From: JBMNMU01 sp050953505
Lineage (GTDB): Bacteria; Bacillota; Clostridia; Peptostreptococcales; Anaerovoracaceae
Direction of reading: 5' to 3'
Assembly (NCBI GenBank): GCA_050953505.1
Contig: JBMNMU010000001.1
Span: forward strand, 372,001-436,000
Length of the DNA stretch: 64,000 nt
Shown here in pieces: positions 44,271-52,807 of the stretch. The notes below the pieces were generated by a model. That model made no database searches. It was not told the origin of the DNA and worked only from the letters and a program-made list of their open reading frames with translations. The translations under genes were made by a program, and so were the position numbers. How positions within the stretch are numbered: position 1 is the stretch's first letter; each line of letters starts with the position of its first letter.

Positions 44271-45425
44271 ATGAAACAGATGAAAATAGTAACGAGAGAA
44301 AAAAATAAGATTGAATCAGGCATAAAGCTGGTACACGGGGGAGATGTCTATTCTGCTAGAGAACAGCTGGCTCAACAGAATAACCCTTTGGATATCCATG
44401 ACTTTTCTGCAAATGTAAATCCTTTAGGGCTACCAGAAGGTGTAAAAAAAGCTATTGTTGAATCCATAAATGGATATAGCGACTATCCTGATCCCCTAAA
44501 TAGAGAGCTGACAAAGGCCATTTCTCAATACGAAAAAATACCTGCTCCCTTCATATTATGCGGTAATGGTGCAGCAGACCTGATTTTTCGTTTAGTGATA
44601 GCAAACAAACCTAAAAAAGCCATGGTAATGGCCCCAACCTTTGCGGAATATGAAGAGGCATTGGCCTGTGTGGACTGTCAAGTAATGCACTATTACCTTC
44701 AGGAAGAAAATGATTTTCAACTAGATGAAGGACTGATCCATGCCCTAGACGAGGATTTAGATATGCTATTTCTCTGTAATCCCAATAACCCTACGGGCCA
44801 GCTTATATCAAAGGATTTACTCTATAAGATTCTTTGCCGATGCAGGGAATTGGGTATTTTGCTGGTGGTGGATGAATGCTTTAACAGCTTTTTAGATAAA
44901 CCGGAAGTCTATTCGGTAAAGGAATATTTAGAGGAATTTGATAATCTACTGATTCTTAAGGCATTTACTAAAATATATGCTATGGCGGGGCTGCGATTAG
45001 GCTATTGTCTCTCTGGTAATGAAAGTCTTCTCCAATCCATGACAAAGGCGGGCCAACCCTGGAGCGTTTCAGCAGTTGCTCAGGTAGCTGGTATACAAGC
45101 CGTGAAGGAAGAGAAATATGTTGAGGAGACAAAAAGATTGATCACGGAAGAAAGGGCCTATCTTGTAGAATCCCTTAGGGAGTTAGGTGTTTTAGTGATT
45201 TCTTCAGGAGCCAATTATATTTTCCTTAAATGGCCTTTATCAACAAAACATCCTCTCCACCAGCTGTTATTAGAGAAGGGCTTCTTAATTCGAAATTGTG
45301 ATAACTATGTTGGTCTAAGTAGGGGATATTATCGGATTTGTGTTAAGACCCATGAGGATAATGTACTGTTTGTTGACGCAATTAGTGAGATAATAAATGA
45401 TATAGAAAATTTAAAGGAGATGTAA
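44271..45425 (+). CDS. Threonine-phosphate decarboxylase-like aminotransferase (CobD/CobC)
   Basis: PLP-dependent class I/II aminotransferase-fold enzyme, 384 aa, expected to make aminopropanol phosphate from threonine phosphate for the nucleotide loop. The N-terminal VHGGDVYSAREQ and DFSANVNPLGLPEGVKKAI are typical of CobD. NNPTGQLIS and VVDECFNSFL hold the cofactor, and the Schiff-base lysine is in LKAFTKIYAMAGLRLGY. AAAGGAG precedes ATG. It directly follows cbiB, the enzyme using its product, and precedes cbiP by 1 bp. Histidinol-phosphate aminotransferase is the alternative, made unlikely by context. Confidence 0.9.
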   Translation: MKQMKIVTREKNKIESGIKLVHGGDVYSAREQLAQQNNPLDIHDFSANVNPLGLPEGVKKAIVESINGYSDYPDPLNRELTKAISQYEKIPAPFILCGNGAADLIFRLVIANKPKKAMVMAPTFAEYEEALACVDCQVMHYYLQEENDFQLDEGLIHALDEDLDMLFLCNPNNPTGQLISKDLLYKILCRCRELGILLVVDECFNSFLDKPEVYSVKEYLEEFDNLLILKAFTKIYAMAGLRLGYCLSGNESLLQSMTKAGQPWSVSAVAQVAGIQAVKEEKYVEETKRLITEERAYLVESLRELGVLVISSGANYIFLKWPLSTKHPLHQLLLEKGFLIRNCDNYVGLSRGYYRICVKTHEDNVLFVDAISEIINDIENLKEM

Positions 45426-45426
45426 C

Positions 45427-46944
45427 ATGGCCAAAGCAATAATGATTCAGGGAACTACATCAAATGCAGGAAAAAGCCTTATAACAGCAGGATTATGCCG
45501 TATCTTTAAGCAGGACGGATACAAGGTTGCACCTTTTAAGGCGCAGAATATGGCACTGAATTCCTATATAACAAAGGAAGGTCTTGAAATGGGCAGGGCA
45601 CAGGTGGTGCAGGCAGAGGCTGCAGGTATTGAACCCTCAGTACTGATGAATCCTGTTTTACTCAAGCCAACCAACGATACTAGCTCCCAGGTTATTGTCA
45701 ATGGTGAAGTAGTCAAGAACATGAGTGCCAGAGAGTATCATTTTAAGAAAAGGGAGATTGTTCCTAAGGTCATGGAGGCATACAATGAATTGGCATCGAA
45801 TCATGATATTATCGTTATAGAAGGGGCGGGAAGTCCTGCAGAAATCAACCTGAAGGACACAGATATTGTAAATATGTTCATGGCTAAACAGGCTAAGGCT
45901 CCTGTGCTGATTGCGGGAGATATAGATCGAGGCGGCGTTTTTGCATCACTTGCGGGTACTATGCTTCTTTTTGATGAGTCGGAAAGAAAGATGGTTAAGG
46001 GTGTGCTGATTAATAAATTCAGAGGAGATAAATCCATTTTACAGCCTGGCCTTGACATGCTGGAGGATATTATAAAAGTGCCTACCGTGGGGGTTATCCC
46101 TTACCTTCATATTGATATTGAAGATGAAGATAGTCTGACAGAAAGGTTTAATAGAAAAGGGACCCAAGGGCAGATAGATATTGCAGTTATCAGATTACCT
46201 CGTATCTCAAACTTTACGGATTTTAATGTGCTGGAATACATGCCGGAGATAAGTCTCAGATATGTGAAATCTGCTGATGAGCTACAAAACCCTGATCTCA
46301 TCATTATCCCAGGAACGAAAAATACCATGGAGGATCTAGCCTGGATGAGGCAGAATGGACTGGAAGCATCTATAAAAAAATTGGCCGCTCAAGGAAAGCC
46401 CATATTTGGAATTTGTGGTGGTTTTCAGATGCTAGGTGAGAGATTGTCTGATCCTTACGGAGTAGAGTCCGGGGGAAGTATGAATGGCATGGGTTTATTG
46501 CCTTGTGAAACCATATTTAATAAGGAAAAAGCTCGGTCCAGAGTAAAAGGAAGGTTTGCCGGCAATGTCACGGGTGTTTTCAATAGCCTTTCAAATGTGG
46601 AGATGCAAGGGTATGAAATACATATGGGGCAGACCCGTTGCTTGTCAGAGGATGTTGAAAGACTAACCCTGCTGGAAGAGGCTGGTGGAAAAGAGTCTGG
46701 TGAGGTTAGCGGTCTGTGCAAGGGAAATGTTTATGGGTCTTATGTTCATGGTATTTTCGACGGGGATAAGGTGGCAGATGGACTAATTAAGGATATCTTT
46801 AAGGCAAAGGGTCTAGATTATTCTGAAATTAAAAGTATCGATATAAAAGAGTACAAAGAGACCCAATATGATTTGCTAGCGAAAGGAATTCGTGAAAATA
46901 CCAATATGAAGTTATTATATGAGATATTAGATAAGGGCGTTTGA
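45427..46944 (+). CDS. cbiP: Cobyric acid synthase CbiP
   Basis: Glutamine-dependent amidotransferase that amidates four side chains of adenosylcobyrinic a,c-diamide, 505 aa. An N-terminal dethiobiotin-synthetase-like ATPase domain (IQGTTSNAGKSLITAGL, FKAQNMALNSYIT) precedes a class I glutaminase-like domain with the nucleophile in FGICGGFQMLG. The late histidine is in YVHGIFD. GGAGATGTAAC precedes the ATG, 1 bp after the preceding gene. Confidence 0.97.
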   Translation: MAKAIMIQGTTSNAGKSLITAGLCRIFKQDGYKVAPFKAQNMALNSYITKEGLEMGRAQVVQAEAAGIEPSVLMNPVLLKPTNDTSSQVIVNGEVVKNMSAREYHFKKREIVPKVMEAYNELASNHDIIVIEGAGSPAEINLKDTDIVNMFMAKQAKAPVLIAGDIDRGGVFASLAGTMLLFDESERKMVKGVLINKFRGDKSILQPGLDMLEDIIKVPTVGVIPYLHIDIEDEDSLTERFNRKGTQGQIDIAVIRLPRISNFTDFNVLEYMPEISLRYVKSADELQNPDLIIIPGTKNTMEDLAWMRQNGLEASIKKLAAQGKPIFGICGGFQMLGERLSDPYGVESGGSMNGMGLLPCETIFNKEKARSRVKGRFAGNVTGVFNSLSNVEMQGYEIHMGQTRCLSEDVERLTLLEEAGGKESGEVSGLCKGNVYGSYVHGIFDGDKVADGLIKDIFKAKGLDYSEIKSIDIKEYKETQYDLLAKGIRENTNMKLLYEILDKGV

Positions 46945-47026
46945 TATATAAGGGCGATTGATATTTATTGCCTAATCTTTGAATGGCAGAAGAATTTTAA
47001 GTTTGTATAGTTGAGAGGGTGCTGAG

Positions 47027-47557
47027 ATGGCTGAAAATGGTTTGATTCATATTTACTGTGGAGACGGAAAAGGAAAGACCACTGCTGCAGTAGGACTTAG
47101 CATTCGTGCGGCAGGGGCAGGGCTAAAGGTGGTATTGGTTCAATTTTTGAAGTCTTTGCCTACTAGCGAGTTGAAGATATTGGAGGGGTTACCCAATTAT
47201 ACAATCCTCAGGGGTAAGGAAGGGAATGCCTTTTCATTTTCTATGACAGATGAGGAAAGGGAAAAGACTAAAAGGACTCACGACGAAAATCTTAAGAAAG
47301 CTTTAGATCTTGTCAATAAGGAGTGCTGTGACATCTTAATATTAGATGAAATTATAGGGGCTTGCCAAAGGGAATTGGTGGATAAAAAGCTACTGAAGGA
47401 CTTTGTCCTAAATAAGCCAGAAAACCTGGAGCTTGTCATGACAGGCCGTAACCCTGAAGAGTGGATGCTGAATGCTGCGGATTATATCTCAGAAATTAGA
47501 AAAGTGCAGCACCCATATGATAAGGGAATCCCGGCGCGAATTGGGATTGAAAAATAG
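47027..47557 (+). CDS. cobO: Corrinoid adenosyltransferase CobO/BtuR
   Basis: ATP:cob(I)alamin adenosyltransferase of the CobA/CobO/BtuR type, 176 aa, adding the upper adenosyl ligand. The P-loop IYCGDGKGKTTAAVG is near residues 9-23, VVLVQFLKSLPTSEL follows, LILDEIIGA is Walker B-like, and MTGRNPEEWML is a family signature. GAGAGGG precedes ATG. The product serves both CbiP and the riboswitch ligand. Confidence 0.95.
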   Translation: MAENGLIHIYCGDGKGKTTAAVGLSIRAAGAGLKVVLVQFLKSLPTSELKILEGLPNYTILRGKEGNAFSFSMTDEEREKTKRTHDENLKKALDLVNKECCDILILDEIIGACQRELVDKKLLKDFVLNKPENLELVMTGRNPEEWMLNAADYISEIRKVQHPYDKGIPARIGIEK

Positions 47558-47606
47558 GATGTGTATCCCAGCTTGAATTGGGATTTAAAAATAGGGAGGA
47601 AAGCAA

Positions 47607-48248
47607 ATGAAAGTAAAGCTTGAAAATGTATTGCCACATGAGATCGAAAAGCGTAGCTTCGAAATGATCGGCCAAGAATTAGGGGATATTGTACTAGATC
47701 CAACTTTAGAGCCTATCATCAAAAGGGTAATCCATACTACGGCAGATTTTGATTATATTAATAATCTAAAATTTTCTGATGGAGCTGTATCAAGGAGCCT
47801 GGAAGCCTTAAAAAAAGGTGCCACTATTGTTACTGATACAAGAATGGCCTGGTCTGGGGTTAATAAAAGGATTTTAGAAGAACTGGGCGGAAAAGCGGTA
47901 TGCTTTATTTCTGATGAGGATGTAGCGGAGGAAGCCAAGGCAAAGGGCACCACAAGGGCCACAGCCAGCATGGACAAGGCAGCGGGGCTTACAGGGCCCC
48001 TTATCTTTGCTATAGGCAATGCACCTACAGCTTTAGTCAGGCTATATGAACTGATCAAGGATGGTAAGCTTAGACCGGAGCTGATAATCGGTGTTCCCGT
48101 GGGTTTTGTCAATGTGGTGGAATCCAAGGAACTTATCATGGAGCTGGAAATCCCTTATATTGTAGCTCAGGGAAGAAAAGGCGGCAGCAATGTAGCGGCA
48201 GCCATTTGCAATGCCCTTCTTTACCAGTGCAAGGAAAGAGAATCCTAG
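47607..48248 (+). CDS. cbiC: Cobalt-precorrin-8 methylmutase CbiC
   Basis: Moves the C11 methyl group to C12 to form cobyrinic acid, 213 aa. HEIEKRSFEMIGQELGD is the N-terminal signature, VIHTTADFDYINNLKF holds the catalytic histidine, and GNAPTALVRLYELI and GVPVGFVNVVESKELI are conserved. AGGGAGG lies 9 bp before ATG. Confidence 0.97.
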   Translation: MKVKLENVLPHEIEKRSFEMIGQELGDIVLDPTLEPIIKRVIHTTADFDYINNLKFSDGAVSRSLEALKKGATIVTDTRMAWSGVNKRILEELGGKAVCFISDEDVAEEAKAKGTTRATASMDKAAGLTGPLIFAIGNAPTALVRLYELIKDGKLRPELIIGVPVGFVNVVESKELIMELEIPYIVAQGRKGGSNVAAAICNALLYQCKERES

Positions 48249-48325
48249 GGTGAATCAGTAAGAGATGAATCTAAAAAGTAAGATGGTATTTAGCTAGTAA
48301 ATGCAGTAAATTGGGAGATTCCTTA

Positions 48326-49507
48326 ATGAAAATATCTTTAATTTCCTTTACAAGACAAGGGGCCTACACTTGTAAAAAAATAGAGAAGGGCCTTAGAGCA
48401 GGCGGACACGAGAGCTTAGCCTACGGAATGCCAGCTTATGCAGGCGAGGCAGGGCTTCTTGCTATGGATGCCGACTTGGGTGAATGGACCAAAAGGGCTT
48501 ATCGTACGCGGGATGTACTGGTATTTGTGGGTGCCTGTGGCATCGCAGTGCGAAGCATTGCGCCTTATGTAAAGGACAAGACCCAGGATCCTGCAGTAGT
48601 GGTGGTGGACGAAATGGGAAGGTATGCCATATCCCTTCTATCTGGCCATATTGGGGGAGCCAATCATATTACCCTGGAAATAGCAAAGATCCTAGGAGCA
48701 GAACCCATCGTTACTACAGCTACAGATATCCATGGTAAATTTGCTGTAGACCAATGGGCAAAGAGTCAGAACTTATTTATTGAAGATATGGTTTTGGCTA
48801 AGAAGATCTCCGTAGCGCTACTAGAGGGGAAACCTGTAGGAGTTTACAGCGACTATCCCATACAAGGTGAGGTGCCCCAAGGGTTAATGATTGGGCCAGG
48901 TGCAGAAGGGCTACCCCTAGGCTTTCAACTATCGATTTTTCAAGGCAGAAATAGGTGTGAGGGCAAGCCGAACAAATATGGAATCCAAACCTTACTAGGA
49001 CAAATAAACCAGCAGGAAACGCAGGGCTCTTTGAATCAAATAAATCAACGCGAAGCACAAGGCCAGCTAGACCAATGTGAAAAGACCTTTCCTGAAACCC
49101 TTTATCTTACACCAAAGATTTTGACCCTTGGCATTGGGTGCAGAAAGGGTGCTACCTACGAAAGAATAAAAAAACTGGTTGATAAAGTTTTTAAGGAATT
49201 GGGAATATCCCTTCATGCCATAGAAAAGCTGTGTTCTATTGATCTTAAAGGGGAAGAGCCGGGACTATTGCAGCTCAGTCAGACCTTAAAAGTACCTTTT
49301 CAGGTTTTTTCAGCAGAAGAACTGAAGGAAGTAGAGGGTAGCTATAGCAGATCAAATTTTGTGGCAGAGATAACAGGTGTGGACAATGTATGCGAACGAG
49401 CAGCGGTTTTAGGCAGTAAGGGACAACTAATAATAAAAAAACAATCATTGGCAGGCGTCACCCTAGCTGTAGCCATGAGAAAGGAAGAATACACATGGAA
49501 TCAATAA
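48326..49507 (+). CDS. cbiG: Cobalt-precorrin-5A hydrolase CbiG
   Basis: Opens the delta-lactone and releases acetaldehyde in the anaerobic pathway, about 393 aa. The N-terminal domain has VGACGIAVRSIAPYVKDK and LLSGHIGGANHITL. The C-terminal CobE-like domain starts at ILTLGIGCRKGATYERI. Between them (about residues 222-255) is a glutamine-rich linker with a degenerate repeat (LGQINQQETQGS, LNQINQREAQGQ) not usual for CbiG. ATG 48326 is chosen because GGGAG lies 8 bp upstream; TTG 48311 is too far upstream. It overlaps hemB by 13 bp. Confidence 0.94.
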   Translation: MKISLISFTRQGAYTCKKIEKGLRAGGHESLAYGMPAYAGEAGLLAMDADLGEWTKRAYRTRDVLVFVGACGIAVRSIAPYVKDKTQDPAVVVVDEMGRYAISLLSGHIGGANHITLEIAKILGAEPIVTTATDIHGKFAVDQWAKSQNLFIEDMVLAKKISVALLEGKPVGVYSDYPIQGEVPQGLMIGPGAEGLPLGFQLSIFQGRNRCEGKPNKYGIQTLLGQINQQETQGSLNQINQREAQGQLDQCEKTFPETLYLTPKILTLGIGCRKGATYERIKKLVDKVFKELGISLHAIEKLCSIDLKGEEPGLLQLSQTLKVPFQVFSAEELKEVEGSYSRSNFVAEITGVDNVCERAAVLGSKGQLIIKKQSLAGVTLAVAMRKEEYTWNQ

Positions 49508-50478
49508 TAAGGCCAAGAAGACTGCGAATGAGCAGCCAAATTAGAGAAATGACTAGGGAAACAAGAATAGGAAAATCCTCTTTGATCTACCCCATATTCG
49601 TGGAAGAAGGAAAGGGTATTATAAAAGAAATTGAGGCAATGCCCGGGCAGAAGCGTTATAGTCCAGATACTTTGCCCTTTGCCCTTGAGGAGGTATCTAA
49701 GCTGGGAATTTCCAATATTATGTTTTTTGGTATTCCTCTTGAAAAGGATGAACAGGGAAGTCAGGCTTATGCTGAGGATGGAATTGTTCAGCAGGCTTTG
49801 CGTGTGGGTAAAAAGGAATTCCCCCACCTATATTATGTGGGCGATGTCTGTATGTGTGAATATACTTCTCATGGGCACTGTGGTATCGTAAAGGGAGATA
49901 CAGTTGACAATGATAAGACCGTTCCTCTCCTTGCAAAAACAGCCCTTTCTCAGGTAAAAGCCGGAGCAGATATGGTAGCTCCCTCAGATATGATGGACGG
50001 TAGGGTTGAAGCTATCAGAAAGGAGCTAGATGTGGCAGGATTTATTAATACGCCCATTATGTCCTATGCAGCAAAATATGCCTCTGCTTTTTATGGCCCT
50101 TTTCGAGAGGCGGCAGGTTCTCAAGGGTTTAAGGGCCACCGAAAGACCTATCAGATGGATTACCATAACAGAAAGGAAGCCATGAAGGAAGCCCTATTGG
50201 ATCTTGATGAGGGCGCAGATATTATCATGGTAAAGCCGGCGCTTTCTTACTTAGATATTATAAAGGAAATAGCAGACAGCATATATGCACCTATTGCGGC
50301 CTATAGCGTCAGTGGTGAATATGCAATGATCAAGGCGGCTTCACAGGCAGGGATGATAGATGAAGAGGCCATGATCGCTGAGACCACTGTGAGTATTTAT
50401 AGAGCAGGTGCGGAGATTTTAATTACCTATTTTGCTAAGGAAATAGCTAAAATGATTGATGAAGGGAGAATCGGATAA
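49495..50478 (+). CDS. hemB: Delta-aminolevulinic acid dehydratase (porphobilinogen synthase)
   Basis: Condenses two 5-aminolevulinate molecules to porphobilinogen, 327 aa. RPRRLRMSSQIREMTRET starts the protein. The metal-binding region is DVCMCEYTSHGHCG with cysteines, indicating a zinc-type enzyme. Catalytic lysines are in SYAAKYASAFYGPFR and IIMVKPALSYLD. AAGGAAG precedes the ATG within cbiG. It overlaps hemL by one base. Confidence 0.97.
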   Translation: MESIIRPRRLRMSSQIREMTRETRIGKSSLIYPIFVEEGKGIIKEIEAMPGQKRYSPDTLPFALEEVSKLGISNIMFFGIPLEKDEQGSQAYAEDGIVQQALRVGKKEFPHLYYVGDVCMCEYTSHGHCGIVKGDTVDNDKTVPLLAKTALSQVKAGADMVAPSDMMDGRVEAIRKELDVAGFINTPIMSYAAKYASAFYGPFREAAGSQGFKGHRKTYQMDYHNRKEAMKEALLDLDEGADIIMVKPALSYLDIIKEIADSIYAPIAAYSVSGEYAMIKAASQAGMIDEEAMIAETTVSIYRAGAEILITYFAKEIAKMIDEGRIG

Positions 50479-51797
50479 TGCAGACAAGGGCAAATCAAAA
50501 TCAAACAATAAAGCAGAGCACCAAAAAATCTGAACAACTTTTTTTTGAGGCGCAGAAATATATTCCGGGAGGGGTAAACAGCCCTGCAAGAGCCTTTCAA
50601 GCCGTTAAGGAAACCCCTAGATTTATAGAAAGGGCGGAGGGTGCTGCGATTTATGATGCAGATGGCAATGAATATATAGATTTTATTGGATCTTGGGGGC
50701 CTATGGTTCTTGGAAACAATCACCCAGTTGTTTTAGAGGCTGTACAGACTGCCATAGAAAAGGGTTTAAGCTTCGGTGCGGCGACAGAAGCTGAGGTTAC
50801 TATGGCCAAGCTTGTTTGCGAGCTGGTCCCTTCCGTTGAAATGGTGAGAATGGTAAACTCCGGAACAGAAGCGACTATGAGTGCCTTGCGCGCTGCTAGA
50901 GGATATACCGGCAGGAACAAAATTATTAAATTTGAAGGCTGCTATCACGGACACAGCGACTCTCTCCTTGTTAAGGCGGGTTCCGGCTTGATGAACAGCG
51001 GTATTCCGGACAGCGCAGGTGTACCAGTTGGCACTGCTGCAGACACTTTAACAGCTCAATACAACGACCTGTTAAGTGTAGAAAGGCTCTTTGATGAGAA
51101 CAAAGGAGAAATTGCAGCCTTGATTATAGAACCTATCGCCGCAAATATGGGGGTAGTTCTTCCTGAACCTGGATTCCTAGAAGGAATCAGAGAACTTTGC
51201 AATATGAATGGAACGGTTTTAATTGCGGATGAGGTGATAACAGGATTCCGTATGGGAATTGATGGGGCGCAAGGACTGCTAGGAATCGAGCCTGATCTTT
51301 CTACCTTTGGAAAAATCATTGGTGGGGGTATGCCAGTAGGGTCTTATGGAGGAAAGAAGGAAATCATGGAAATGGTTGCTCCTTTAGGTCCAGTTTATCA
51401 GGCAGGCACACTGAGTGGAAATCCAGTAGCTATGGCTGCAGGAATCGCACAGCTTACCTATTTAAGAGATCACCCAGAGGTTTTTGACCACATTAATAAG
51501 CTAGGTAAGATGCTATGCGATGGATTAAAAGAGATTGTCGATGCGGCAAAGGCAGGGTGTACTGTTAATCACGTAGGATCCATCGGCTCCATGTTTTTTA
51601 CCCCTGAAGCAGTAAGGGATTATGCTTCTGCGAAAAAGGCTGATACGGCTACTTATGCTGAATACTTTAGACATATGTTAAATCATGGCGTGTATTTTGC
51701 ACCAGCTCAATTTGAGGCCATGTTCCTTTCCTACGCTCATACGGAGCAGGATATCCAAAAGACCCTTTTTGCCGCAGCAGAGTTTTTTCACGTATAA
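50478..51797 (+). CDS. hemL: Glutamate-1-semialdehyde 2,1-aminomutase
   Basis: PLP enzyme converting glutamate-1-semialdehyde to 5-aminolevulinate, 439 aa. IPGGVNSPARAFQAV and DFIGSWGPMVLGNNHP are typical of HemL; NSGTEATMSALRAARGYTGR binds the phosphate; the Schiff-base lysine is in LSTFGKIIGGGMPVGSYGG. The ATG overlaps the hemB stop (TAATG). It is the last gene before the 1-kb repeat-filled gap, so a transcript boundary may lie here. Confidence 0.97.
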   Translation: MQTRANQNQTIKQSTKKSEQLFFEAQKYIPGGVNSPARAFQAVKETPRFIERAEGAAIYDADGNEYIDFIGSWGPMVLGNNHPVVLEAVQTAIEKGLSFGAATEAEVTMAKLVCELVPSVEMVRMVNSGTEATMSALRAARGYTGRNKIIKFEGCYHGHSDSLLVKAGSGLMNSGIPDSAGVPVGTAADTLTAQYNDLLSVERLFDENKGEIAALIIEPIAANMGVVLPEPGFLEGIRELCNMNGTVLIADEVITGFRMGIDGAQGLLGIEPDLSTFGKIIGGGMPVGSYGGKKEIMEMVAPLGPVYQAGTLSGNPVAMAAGIAQLTYLRDHPEVFDHINKLGKMLCDGLKEIVDAAKAGCTVNHVGSIGSMFFTPEAVRDYASAKKADTATYAEYFRHMLNHGVYFAPAQFEAMFLSYAHTEQDIQKTLFAAAEFFHV

Positions 51798-51862
51798 GGC
51801 TATGTGTTGAGTTTTTTGGTGAGCAAGGCTGTATGGTGAGTTTTTGGTGAGCAAGGCTGTTA
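51797..51862 (+). repeat. Short tandem duplication after hemL
   Basis: GTGAGTTTTTTGGTGAGCAA is followed by GGCTGTATG and then a near copy with one T fewer and GGCTGTTAG, a unit of about 28 bp repeated about twice. It opens the 1-kb non-coding region. Confidence 0.7.
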
Positions 51863-51897
51863 GGAAAGCCGATCCAAATTTGTTGCTGTACGCTTTA

Positions 51898-52160
51898 CAG
51901 TGAAAATTCAGCTGCGGTATCAAATGAAGTCATGACGCTGCACTATACGCCTGCCGGTTTTAAAGTGAAAATTCGACTGGATTTATGACCCTGTCGGCAT
52001 CATAGTGAAATTCAGCTGCGGTATCAAATGAAGTCATGACGCTGCACTATACGCCTGCCGGCTTTAAGGTGAAAATTCGGCTGGGTTTATGACCCTGTCG
52101 GCATCATAGTGAAATTCAGTTAGATTTTATGTTCCTGTGGGCTCATAGTGAAGTGAAATT
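51898..52160 (+). repeat. 104-bp tandem repeat array
   Basis: The unit starts TTCAGCTGCGGTATCAAATG at 51907, repeats at 52011 with few changes, and a partial third copy begins at 52115 (exact period 104 bp). Inside each unit GTGAAA(A)TTC(A/G)(G/A)CTG recurs twice. No reading frame or known element was recognised. Confidence 0.9.
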
Positions 52161-52199
52161 CAGCTGGATTCCATGGCCTGGGGTCCCAGAGATACAAGG

Positions 52200-52740
52200 A
52201 TTAACTCAGAATTCCTACACATTTGTGATTTTTCACATAAAAAAGTAGGAAAAAGTGCAATAGTTCCTACCATTCTGAGTAAAAACTTAGAGAATGTAGG
52301 AACATCTAACGCAAGTTCCCTACACATTATGATTTTTCAGGTGTAAAAGGTAGGAAAAACAGCAAATTTTCCTACAAATCTGCCCTCAAAACTTAGAGGA
52401 TGTAGGAAATTCCAACGCAAAGTTCCTACACCTTATGATTTTTCAGGTGCAAAAGGTAGGAAAAACAGCAAATCTTCCTACAAACCTGCCCTCAAAACTT
52501 AGAGAATGTAGGAACATCTAACGCAAGTTTCCTACACATTTGTGATTTTTCACATAGAAAAGTAGGAAAAAAAGCAATAGTTCCTACCATTCTGAGTAAA
52601 AACTTAGAGAATGTAGGAACATCTAACGCAAGTTTCCTACACATTATGATTTTTCAGGTGTAAAAGGTAGGAAAAACAGCAAATCTTCCTACAAACCTGC
52701 CCTCAAAACTCACAAAACGTAGGAACATCAGGCGGACTGT
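52200..52740 (+). repeat. Hairpin array of about 105-bp units upstream of cbiET
   Basis: Five consecutive units of 105-106 bp, in two sequence types (order A, B, B, A, B). Each unit contains TTCCTAC, GTAGGAA, TTCCTAC, GTAGGAA in that order (one TTCCCTAC variant), forming two hairpins. In type A the inner stems are TGTGA/TCACA and CATTCT/AGAATG; in type B the second hairpin is TTTCCTACA/TGTAGGAAA with CCTC/GAGG inside. It is non-coding in all frames examined. Confidence 0.92.
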
Positions 52741-52807
52741 TTACAACGAAGATGAATTAGAATTTTATGGACAGGAAAAAGGTGAGGGAAAGGAATGAGT
52801 ATATAAT

